Shown piece after piece: positions 22,965-34,900 of a DNA stretch of 64,000 bases (the stretch's first letter is position 1; each line of letters starts with the position of its first letter). Under the pieces are notes generated by a model that was given only the letters and a program-made list of their open reading frames with translations, was not told where the DNA came from and ran no database searches. The stretch is from Siphonodentalium dalli (Eukaryota > Mollusca > Scaphopoda > Gadilida > Siphonodentaliidae), in assembly GCA_032622095.1 (NCBI GenBank), contig CP136063.1, positions 277,751,426-277,815,425 on the forward strand. The letters run 5' to 3'. The translations under genes and the position numbers were made by a program.

Positions 22965-23109
22965 TAACTCTAAATTTAGTCAATCCCCCAAAGAAAAATT
23001 TGCACCGTCTCAAAAACACAGGCTATTAAAAATCGGCACCTTGTGTGTTATATAACCCCAGGCATGTTCAAAGGGCAACCCTCGGACATGTTTATATAAC
23101 ATGCTACTG

Positions 23110-23262
23110 TGCTATATATCTATTATACATTATAGAGACATTGTCCTATGTATGCGAGTCTCCCACAGGGAGCCTCGCATATATAAGAGAATGCATTGGC
23201 CTAACAATATGTACCTTGATCTTGTAAGCCAGTGCATTATCTTATATATGCAAGGCAATGAC
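23110..23262 (-). mobile_element. Family C MITE, ends missing
   Basis: Palindrome with the CTCCC/GGGAG-type stem (TCTCCCACAGGGAGCC), the GTACCTTGATCTTGTAAGCC spacer and a broken second palindrome. No CCCTTT ends. Confidence 0.65.
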
Positions 23263-23721
23263 CGTGCACTAAATCCATGTATTAAATAGGAACAAGTCAT
23301 ACTGGTGTGTGCAAGAAGATCAATCCATAGTGGCACCTGTAGATTGGCCACAAACCGTTCATTGCTTGGCGTGAACTAATGACTGGTAATAGGTTTTCAT
23401 TTGAAAAAAAAAGCATCTCATGGCAAGTAGTTGGTTCAGTGATAAATAAGCCAATTATTTATATAATGACGCAGTTAACAAAGACTAATTATAGTCATTG
23501 TTTCACTACTAGAATACTGCTGATAAAAGTTATCAATATTTGGGTTACAATCAGACTGTATGAAAAAATTGTGCTCATAACATGATGTTGAGAAAATTGT
23601 CATCAGGTTGAGAAAGCAATGTTAGGACAGTCAGGTCGACATGTGAAGTTTGCTTAGATGCAACCAAAATAGCTGCAGTTCAGAATGCAGTTAAAGTTAA
23701 GACTTTAAAAAGAAAACTATA

Positions 23722-23959
23722 TAAACCCTTTCATGACGGGAGCAGCACTGGTGCAGCATTAAAGATTGTGTGCCAGTACATTATTTTATATATGCGAGTC
23801 TCCCATATGGAGCCTCGCATATATAAGAGAATGCCCAGCATATAAGGTCAAGGTAAATACTGCGAGGCTCCCAAATGGGATATTCGCACATAGAAGAGAA
23901 TGCATTTGGCACAGGGTTTTCACAAAATTTCAAGGAGCTCCAGTCATGGAAGGGCTAAT
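23722..23959 (+). mobile_element. Family C MITE
   Basis: AACCCTTTCATGACGGGAG ... CAGTCATGGAAGGGCTAA; both terminal TTAA sites carry substitutions (left TAAA, right CTAA), pointing to an old copy. Confidence 0.75.
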
Positions 23960-24357
23960 ATGGAAGAAGCTAAAATGAAGCAAAATTTCCTGATTTTCTT
24001 CTGACCCTAAATTCTGGAAAAAAGTATCCATAAACCAAATGATGAAATAAATAGCGAAAAGCAGAAGTTCATAAATGAAAGATAGCTTGAAATGTGCATG
24101 GTTTTGTGTTGTTTGAAATGTTTTTCACAATGAATTATCAATACATATTAAAGGATTGTAAGTTATCAGTTCATATGATTGGGTTGAGGGAATTAATCAT
24201 GGTCCAGTAATTTGAGAGATGAGGGTTTTACAGCACCTAACCATAGAGGTACCTGGATTGGTATATACAGGATCACAGACAGCAGACACACACCATCCAT
24301 AACCCTGCCAAAACCACTCCCTAATAGCCTGTTTTTGTAGAATATTAGCAAAATGGG

Positions 24358-24405
24358 AAACATCTAGTATCCATCTAGTATCCATCTAGTATCCATCTAG
24401 TATCC
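24358..24405 (+). repeat. 11-bp minisatellite, four copies
   Basis: CATCTAGTATC repeated four times. Confidence 0.85.
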
Positions 24406-24414
24406 AGACAGTTC

Positions 24415-24889
24415 TTAACCCTTTCCATACTAAATGGATTCTCTCACTAAGTTATAAAAGTATAAATTGGAATCATTCATTTTGAGGGGTGTCCAGAAAA
24501 AAGAAAGCACTATCGAGTTACCCATTGGCCGGTGCTTTCAGTGTTTTTTGTGTTCAGCATCTGTTTATCAGAGTTGTGTATTATAATTGGAAAATATAGC
24601 TTTTTCTCGATTGGGGGTGTTGGAATATTAAGAATCGGTTCACACGTTCAATACTCATTGATGAGTAATTCCCTAGGAAATTTTTAGCTAATAAGTCCAA
24701 CAAATTTGTTGAACTTATTGTCTGAACATTTCCCACGAATTAATAGAAATATTTCAGCACATTATTATCTTTTTGTCTGTCAGTCGTCTGCTTATATTAC
24801 ATTGAAATCCCTCCAAATGAATAATAAACCATTCCAATGTATACTTTTATAACTTAATGGGAGAATCCATTTAGAAAAGAAAGGGTTAA
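24415..24889 (+). mobile_element. TTAA MITE, family F, rearranged
   Basis: TTAACCCTTTCCATACTAAA begins with an inverted copy of the family's right arm (GAGAATCC motif inverted), then about 190 bp of unrelated sequence, then a foldback (TAATAAGTCCAACAAATTTG) and the normal right arm to AAAGGGTTAA. Probably an internally rearranged copy. Confidence 0.7.
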
Positions 24890-24967
24890 AATCTTGCACT
24901 AAATGCAGAAATACCCGGACAAGACACTTTGTTCATAATTGTCATGGACTATTCAAGTACTAAACAA

Positions 24968-25342
24968 GTTTTTTTTACCCTGTGCCAATGCATTCTCTTA
25001 TATATGCGAGTCGACCATAGGTCGCCTCGCATATATAAGAGAATGCATTGGACTAACAATTTTTTACAATTTTAATAATTTGTTCTTGTAATCTTTAACA
25101 ATTTAATAACTTCACCCATACAGAGCCCCAGACAAACATGAGCAGACGACACTCTTCTATATATGTGTGGGGCTCCCTGCAAGGTAATGGATGTTTTTTA
25201 TTTTATGTCCTAAAAATTGTAAGAAACATTTATTTTAAAAAAATGATAAAAAATTGTTAGGCCAATGCATTCTCTTATATATGCGAGGCGACCTATGGTC
25301 GACTTGCATATATAAGAGAATGCATTGGCCCAGGGTAAAAAA
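24968..25342. mobile_element. Family B MITE (complete)
   Basis: Ends GTTTTTTTTACCCTGTGCC and the inverse (CCCAGGGTAAAAAAAC), with a 67-bp palindrome at each end. The interior holds CCAGACAAACATGAGCAGAC and GTGTGGGGCTCCCTGC. No flanking TTAA. Confidence 0.8.
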
Positions 25343-25754
25343 ACTGGCTATTAACCCTTTAACTGATTTGTTCTGATCTACAGTTGGAAGTTGATAGTTT
25401 GCATAAGTGCATGAATTTCTGTGTTCATGATGTGTTTTGAGATAATATATTAAAATTATTGTTGTCGGAGCTTTCAACGTATACCAAAAAATCTTTGACC
25501 AGTAGATGATCGGCCAAAGTCTCTATGACACAGATATTTATGGAGTCGTGAGCTAGATTTAGATGCCTGGTTATGGAAAAGTTACTTAAGTTTCAACTAT
25601 AATACTGAATGACAGACAAACTATAATGGTTTCCATGTCACTGTCATGAAGTGTTAGGGCTATATGGGAGGGGTTTTAGGGAGATTACGCATGGTGTGCG
25701 TATTGCCTGCATACAGGATAACTTAATGTCTGTTATTATGATAGGCCAGCTCCT

Positions 25755-25954
25755 TCAGTGAGGGAGATCCACAAGAATTTTTACGTAGTTAACAGGAAAA
25801 AATCCTTCTCGTCCATCAACTGAGCCTTCGTACCAGTTCTCATCTATCCGCGTCGTCAGGATTATTTTATCTCCTTCTTTAAACCCTAATTCACCCTCGT
25901 TTTCAGGATCAAAATCATATAATGCTTCACAGCATGCCGCCTTTTTATTGGATC
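25755..25954 (-). CDS. SH3GL: Endophilin-A last coding exon: SH3 domain
   Basis: 200 nt from acceptor TTATTTACAG to a TGA at 25757-25755. It begins GA, completing the Gly codon. It encodes SNKKAACC and then a full SH3 domain: the [15 protein letters not shown] motif (RT loop), then an acidic-to-basic turn, IDENWYEG with the ligand-binding Trp, and GFFPVNYV with the conserved Pro and Tyr. The chain ends KILVDLPH. Endophilin-A, unlike endophilin-B, has this P-E-N-E-G-E-L-G-F sequence and a C-terminus close to V-x-L-P-H. The 3' UTR must lie below 25755; I cannot place the cleavage site. Confidence 0.95.
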
Positions 25955-28900
25955 CTGTAAATAAAGATATTTCCACAGCTGTCAATCAAATAATTATTAG
26001 ATGATATTTTTAGGCCCCTGTGAAGTGGATTTTTTATTGAATCGAATTTCGAACTGAATAGCTCTAAAAAAATATGAAAACAAATAAAATATTCCATAAT
26101 CTTGCTGGCCGAAATGATAAGATAAAGATATGTTTCCCCTTTTCCTCTGTTTGTCAGAATTATCTATTAATAAAACAAGTTGTCAACTTGTCATCGACAA
26201 TTAAAGATATAATTTCTTCAAAATATAACAGACAATTAGGAAAATACAATTTGCATGTGTGGTAAATAAAAACTTCCGACATCACTAGTGTGGAATTCTA
26301 CATCGACTCAAAATGCAGAATAGGAGATGGACCATTGCAGAATTACACTATCACGACTTTAAAACTATAAAACAGGGATTTGATAAAAGGGTTTGACCTG
26401 CACTTTCGCGAACGACATTACAACTGCCACTGCAAGTCAAAACTCAGCAAACACATCAAATAATGAAAATATAATGCATTTAATAACGTGTATGAGCAAT
26501 CATGTGACGTACCGTTCAACGGAATTGTGTAAGTTTCTTCCAGTCGATCACCAATCAAATGTACCACAGAATAATTATAACTTAACTGGTATTTTCACGG
26601 TCAGGATTAGAACTTAAATTTAACTTAAAATGACAGAATGGGAGGGAATAGTTGTGAATGTCTAAATATTACCGATAAATGAATTACGTTCGCATTCACT
26701 GGTTTGATGTATTCAAAATTACAATTCGTTGTTTCAAAATAAAATAAAATAAAATAAAATAGACTATCGAGGTCGAATCAAATAACAAAATGAATATCGA
26801 ATATTCACAGGGGCCTAGATATTTTCTACCAATCAGCGACTGAGTCTGTCACTTGCTGCAATGAAAATTCTTTCTTCACCCTAATTTTTATATCTGTGCA
26901 TACACTCAGTGTTAAATTGCCTATTTTAAAACACATATGTTGTTGTCAAATCATAATGTACTAAAATTTTATTCTGTGCAGCAATGTTGAAATTCATCGG
27001 TGATTATAACACTATTTTTCATTTTGCGTGACATCCATATTTTTCACAATAAAAGACAAAAAGAATGTATATACAGTAATGCCCTAAATATTCTGCATTA
27101 CTGTATAGACGGCTACTGTGAAACTAATTAAACATTTCTGAAGCCTAGCAACTGTAAGCTCCTCCCACTAATGAAAATGTGTGGTAACCTCCGGATGAGA
27201 AGGAGTTAGACACATTTATTATAAAACCATTAATTTTCTCCTAAACTCCAATAGTATACAAAAGGAGTTAATAAATCATGTTGTCTATGCAGCAGATAAT
27301 AAGTTCAACAAACAACTTATGGTAATTTGGTTACTTATTATCTGAACATTTCCTGAGGGAATGAGTATTTAGTAAAGAACGGTTTCTCTAGTGTTCCATA
27401 TAAATGTGCATGCACATTTATTAATTGCATTAAAAATTTCCATCCTCCACGTTGCTTATTTGGGTCTAATTTGGATCTGCGCATTTATTATATTTACTCC
27501 CTCTGCTGGAAACTTGAGTGTTTTCTTGACAAATACACAATTTGCATGGCTAGTATTGTTACAAAACGCATGATGTCAAATTTACCTGGATTAATCTGGA
27601 TTATAAAGCATGGAATTTTACTCCTAAGATGTCATGTCTGTTTATGTTTTGACAACTGTACTAAAGAGAGACACAGAACAGGCACAACCAACCCAGACTG
27701 GATATGATGCGCCCTTGCGGAAACGCCGGTGTATGTTGATGCACATTCCATGCAATTTCTCTATCCCATAATTGCATCAACAGTTATAATGGTTTCGGAT
27801 CTGCACGTTTATTAAATTTTATCAGGATTTTCACCCTGCACATTTATTTGGGACTGTAGGTTTATTTGGGACTGCACATTTATTTGGGATTGCACGTTTA
27901 TTTTGGAGTAAATTTATTTGGAACACGTTTATTTTGGACTGCACATTTATTTGGGACTGCATGTTTATTTGGGACTCCACCTTTATTTGCGTGTTTGCAC
28001 GTTTATTTTGGACAGCACGTTAATTTGGGACAGCACGTTTATTTGGAACACTGGAGTAAAGTAAAGAGAAATGAGAAATTGACTTGGGGTGGCCTTACCG
28101 TATGATGATGGTTCTGAGTTAAAGTTGTAACTTCCAGAACTATTATCGAATGATACTGGTGAACCACTGCGGTAACTTCCCACTGTTGTTTTAGGAATGT
28201 GTTCACTCCTCGGCCGACTCGCCGCTTGTTCTCGTCTGAAAATACAATGGTGATCAAATAAAAATCATCTTTGAACACTTTAACAATTACTGTGAATGGC
28301 TTTGAATTTGTGGCTTCTCACAGAAAGGCCATTTCATGGGGACGTGTATTTGTGGATTGGGATAGTTAACCCTTCCATGATTGGAGCTTCCTGAAATTTT
28401 GAGTAAATCCTGTGCCAATACATTATCTTATATATATATATGTGAGTCTCCCACAGCGAGCCTCGCATATATAAGAGAATACAATGACATAAGTGAATGC
28501 ACTGGCACAGGATCTTTAATGCTGTACCAGAGCAGCTACCCTCATGAAAGTGATAATTATATAATGCACCTAAACATGTTCGACAATACTGGGTATTATG
28601 CGAACTCCCGTTTAAAACTATGAGGCGGCATCAATGTGCCGCATAGGCCCTACCCAGACTTGTTTACTTTGAAAATCAGAAATAGGGAGATTCACCTTCA
28701 TAAATAGGGAGATTTGGATAAAAATAGAGAGATTTTATCTTCGATGGTAAATTACTAAAACATCACGTATAGAAAGGAATTTATGGGCTACTATAAATAA
28801 AGAATAAGTTATTATGATTATATATGATTTTATTTTATATTATATTACAACATTATATATGATTTTATTTTATATTATATTACAACATTAATAAAATAAA

Positions 28901-31900
28901 TTAACAATGTTCATCACATTCACAGCTTACTTCTCACATTCTGAAGAATGCTCTTTCACATAAGATTTGAGGGCTGATTTTGAAAGTTTTAGCACATCCT
29001 GCGATGGCTGGTAATTAAAGCAATCACCATTGTTGTTGATCTTACAGGCTAGCAGAGCACACAATGTATCGTTGTTTAACTCTGATCTAAAGCTTGTCTG
29101 TATCTTTTTGCAAATTGAGAAAACATGATTCGCTGTCAGCATTACTGTTTGGAATAGATAACACCGTTTTAACAACTAGTCCTAGGTGTGGAAATCTCAA
29201 CTGCCCTGTGCTAGTAACTTTGGTCAATATAGTCATCCAATAAATCCTCCACTGGAACGGTGAGAGATTTCACTGCCTTCACGATACACAAGTTAGCAAG
29301 GTGACATTTGCATCCCATATTAATAATATTCGGCTGAACCTCTTTTATTCTTGACATCACAGAGTTGTTTTTTCCCATCATCACGCTACAGTTGTCACTG
29401 GTAAACGAAACAACAGAATTCCAACTTATATTACGGGTCTTCAATGCAAGGTCTAATGCTTTAAATATTGAATTAGCATTGCCGATATTGCATATTGGCA
29501 TGTCCAGGAAACGAGTCACAGAACGACCAACCTTTTCATCTGCATACCGAACTAGAATAACCAGCTGCTTTTCTGAACCATAATCATTTGCTTCGTCGAT
29601 CAGAATGTTCGACAACACCCTGGTTCAACGTTGGAGCGAGTGCCCGCTTTGTAATCATAGTTGATTTAAGTCTTCCACATGCATATTTGTCGGCAATTTT
29701 ACTATCAGGAAACATCTTTTTACAAAGTTTTGTGAAGTGATCGGCAACAGAGAATTGTAGGTTATGTTCAGCAATGAAATTAGTGAACATCACTTCCGGA
29801 CATATTGTTTGTTGGTTGATATCTTCTCTGGCAGATGTGAAAAAACTTTTGACGGTCTGGTTGGTTTTGTTGACTTTTAACTGACTTTCTTGTTGTGTTG
29901 TCTTACTATGCTTGAGTAGATCGTTTCTCCTGCCATGAGCGATGGATATGTGAGTTCCACAAAATACACACAACGCAAACGTCGGTCCTCAGTCACTGGA
30001 TCTCACCCATGGCATTTCAACTTTCCAGACGTCACGGAACTTTGAATCATATTTTCGTTTTTTAATTGGCGTATCGGACGAATCTAACTTACGCTTTTTG
30101 GTCGGAGTTTCAGACATTGTGAACAGAGAGATTTAGACGTAAATGGTAGTAAATAAGTGATTTGTTATGACGAAAGAAAATGTGTTTCGTTATATAGTCA
30201 CACATAAGCTTGTAAGGAAATCCGCCGTTTATGATATTGACAAATACAGCTCAGTTTCCACTTACTCTTTCGTCACTTTCACAAAAGAATCAAAGCCGAC
30301 ATGAATACCAGTGTCGCTGGTAGGATTAGTCTAAATTGATTTATTGCACCCGCATGGCTTCATTGCGTGTGGTCAGCCGCTAGCTAATTGATTTTTGCGC
30401 CTGTTTTAGTCGCCACAGGGACAGCCTATTAATCACTGTAAATTATTTTTTTATTCTGGTATAGACATTTGAAATCGGGAGATTCTGTTTCCGGATCGGG
30501 AGCGCGGGAAAAGACGATTAAAATCGGGAGTCTCCCGCGAAAATCGGGAGGGTAAACAAGTCTGGCCCTACCTATATACAGATTCCTTAGTCCGAGGGTT
30601 CGATTGCATTAATCAGAGCTAGGGCTCGTTAATCAGATGGTTTGATAGTTTTAGTTCTATGATTCAGATGTGCAAGGGTCTGTTTGATAGTGACGAACAA
30701 AACCTCGACTACATGTAACTATAATGTTCACGCTATCCGACTACATGTAACTATAATGTTCACGCTATCCCAATTTTGGGCAGTGCATTGTTTTGAGGGT
30801 TTCAGGGTTCATACAGGATTGTCACAATTTGATTCATGGACTTTATCAGTCGAATTCAAGGACTCATCTCAAATAATAGATAATAATTCCAGCAGGTTAT
30901 ATTAAGAGAATTCACTGGCACCGGATCATTAATGGTGTACCAGCGCAGCTCCCGTCATGAAAGGGATAATTATCTTCAACAATACTGGGTATTACGACAG
31001 CTTTGGGTAGTCATTGGTGCCTTTATGGGATCATTCAGTCAGTGCGTAATTATTAGCTATTTTGGCCATTTCGACTGGTGTAGCTTCCTCAGCCTTCCTG
31101 CAATGTTTTTACTACCCCAGGCCAAAACCGACAAGAATACAGCTTTATATTCATTACATACGCCAAACACAAGCCTCCGACTCTTGTAAATTGTGGTATC
31201 CTTACTCAACCTGCTTGAGTGTAGTAATTTCTAACCCAAACCCCAAAAAGACTAAGAGTAGAAAAAAAAAATTTGCAATCAGCACTTCTTTTAATTCCTC
31301 CGTGTTAAATGGGCTATACTAAATTTTTGTGTAATAATAGTTCTCAAGCACCAAGAAGGCCAGAATATCATGGTATTAGCTGTAATTCAATATAACCTCC
31401 CAGAATATCATGGTATTAGCTGTAATTCAATATAACCTCCCAGAATATCATGGTATTAGCTGTAATTCAATATAACCTCCCAGAATATCATGGTATTAGC
31501 TGTAATTCAATATAACCTCCCAGAATATCATGGTATTAGCTGTAATTCAATATAACCTCCCAGAATATCATGGTATTAGCTGTAATTCAATATAACCTCC
31601 CAGAATATCATGGTATTAGCTGTAATTCAATATAACCTCCCAGAATAACATGGTATTAGCTGTAATTCAATATAACCTCCCAGAATATCATGGTATTAGC
31701 TGTAATTCAATATAACCTCCCAGAATATCATGGTATTAGCTGTAATTCAATATAACCTCCCAGAATATCATGGTATTAGCTGTAATTCAATATAACCTCC
31801 CAGAATATCATGGTATTAGCTGTAATTCAATATAACCTCCCAGAATATCATGGTATTAGCTGTAATTCAATATAACCTCCCAGAATATCATGGTATTAGC

Positions 31901-34900
31901 TGTAATTCAATATAACCTCCCAGAATATCATGGTATTAGCTGTAATTCAATATAACCTCCCAGAATAACATGGTATTAGCTGTAATTCAATATAACCTCC
32001 CAGAATATCATGGTATTAGCTGTAATTCAATATAACCTCCCAGAATATCATGGTATTAGCTGTAATTCAATATAACCTCCCAGAATATCATGGTATTAGC
32101 TGTAATTCAATATAACCTCCCAGAATAACATGGTATTAGCTGTAATTCAATATAACCTCCCATAAATTCCCTTGTACATGAATGAGAAGCAGCTTTTCTT
32201 TTTGCAGCACTAGCATATACTGTTAATATTATAAAGTTATTATACAATGTTGTGTACAGTATGTGTTTTTCATGTACGAGTCCAGGTTGTGGTGAAAAGT
32301 CATATTGGACGAGACACGCCAGTGACTTTTCACCACAACCTAGACGAGTACAAGAAAAACTCATAATGTACACAACATTGTATAATGACATTTTTATTAT
32401 CCATCTGTTTGTTTATCCAAATTTTGGAAATAAAACTTTGTGGTTATTTTTGGTATTTGTCGGCACTTAATTCTCTATAAAAGCCTGTACCGTATATTGA
32501 TCATCAGAAAGCATGATTTGGAAAAGTAAACAAGGAAGTGAGAAAAAAATTCAATGCGGAAGTGAAACGTCTCCTAAAATCCATCAATGTTGCGCGCGCA
32601 TCACAATTTCACCGATTCATTTCGCAATAGAGTTAATTCGTGACGTCACGGAGTCCAATATGAGAAGTCATATTGTACAGTCGGGAGTCCAATATGACAT
32701 TTGGGAGTCCAATATGACTTTTTCCAGGACTATCACGTGGCGGCTTTTGCCCAATCGGAAATGGTGTTAGTTAAGGGGTGGATAATAATATATCATCTTT
32801 CGCCTCTATTACCGACTTATTTCACCATTACGTCTAAATTGATAGGTTTCATGGATTGTCTATGAGAATCCTGGATTGCCATTGGGAAAACCTCCAAAAT
32901 ACAACTCATTTCTCCTGCATGTCGCCACAAAAAGAATATCCAATTTCCGTTGGTAAAATAGACAGATGCACTGTGATTGCAGGATGACAACTTTAAATGA
33001 TTTTCACAAAGCCATAATGGGTCATGATGTGTGAAAATGCTGTATAAAAATGGACACTTCACAGGTGTCCGCAGATTTATTGAAGTGAAAATGACTGACA
33101 TGACTGTGTACAATGTCCAGACAATAGAAGTGGGAAAACTCTATATTTTTAACAGGATATGTGTTCTTCAGTTATGAAGACCACAAAAGGTATAGCCTTG
33201 GTCAGCAGCCCTTGACCTTTGCAACTCATCTGTTCAACGCGTTATTTTATATAACATACATGTATCTCACATTAGCTGTATAAACTCTGTTTTCATTAGT
33301 TTTATTCAGGTATATATATTTATAAAATAAACACAATAGAAACTCATACTATTACATAATCTTTATCATAAATATCAAATAAAAAGATGAAAATCAATTA
33401 AAATTGTTTTATTTAACATGACTCATGACCATATTTGGGCATACCTCCTCCAAAAATCTCCCAGATGGCCATTTTCAAACTTAACAGGTCTGATGTACAG
33501 GTATTACATTGAATATAACATTGCTTTTATATTCTTACCTGATATGATCAAAATAAAAAGATACAAATTCAGACCCCTTTATTATTTTTTCCCCCCTCTA
33601 CTAATAATGTGAACTGTTGAAAATTACCAGACAAGCTGGAACCATGGTCTTCACTAAGAATAAAGCGTGTATCAGAAAAAAAGTCATTTAGAGGAATCCA
33701 GTATATAGAATCAGAGTCCTGCTGGATTACGTCAACATGTATTTGGGGGAAACTCAACAAATTGTTAGATAACGAACTTACTTTTCTTCTATATTTTCCA
33801 GCAAACTTGAGAGCACATCTATGCATTGTTTGTGGTATTCAGCCTGTGATTCTACAAATGAAGCTAACTGGGCTATTTGTTCAATCTAAAAAAAACATAC
33901 AAATGAATTAATATTCAGCCTGCGACTCTATGGTTGAACCTAACTAGGCTATTTGTTAAATTTAAAGACATATTATGGACTCGTTCGGGTGTATGAAACT
34001 GATAAATTAGTACTCATGTGCAATGCCAACTGGGGGAATGTAGCATTATACTAACATTGCCCACAATCTCAAAGAAATCGACCATACAACTTCATAGAAA
34101 ACACCGTCTGAACTACGCTCAATTGTAAATATTTACATCTCGATTCGGGACGCAACAATCAGCGATAAACTAACGCAAAAGATTTTGCCATCGATACTCA
34201 TTGCATCGATATTATCATTTAATAAATATATAAGACTGGTGGTGTGTGTTGTAAATTTGGATTATTATTCATAAAAATAACTACTTCGAGCACAATTATT
34301 CTCCATTTCTATTTGATCACCCAACCTGAGTGTTTCACATCACTTTAAAACAAAGCATATGAATGAATATCAGTTTTGTAATCATAAGATGTCACCCTCA
34401 AAATCAAATGATCACCTATTATCAACAGAGATTACGCTCAAAATCAAATGGTCACCTATTATCAACAGAGATTACGCTCAAAATCAATTGATCACCTATT
34501 ATCAACAGAGATTACGCTCAAAATCAAATGATCACCTATTATCAACAGAGATTACGCTCAAAATCAAATTGTCACCTATTATCAACAGAGTTTACGCTCA
34601 AAATCAAATGGTCACCTATTATCAACAGAGATTATGCTCAAAATCAAATGATCACCTATTATCAACAGAGTTTACGCTCAAAATCAAATGATCACCTATT
34701 ATCAACAGAGTTTACGCTCAAAATCAAATGGTCACCTATTATCAACAGAGATTACGCTCAAAATCAAATGATCACCTATTATCAACAGAGTTTACCCTCA
34801 AAATCAAATGATCACCTATTTTCAACAGAGATTACGCTCAAAATCAAATGGTCACCTATTATCAACAGAGATTACGCTCAAAATCAAATGATCACCTATT

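Noticed and set aside
24197-24385. 62-codon minus-strand frame with many Trp/Cys residues
   Set aside because: No recognised domain, no splice context, and its 5' part lies in the 11-bp CATCTAGTATC repeat.
30590-30660. tRNA-like GGGTTCGATTGC box
   Set aside because: No matching acceptor stem, A box or cloverleaf could be built around it.
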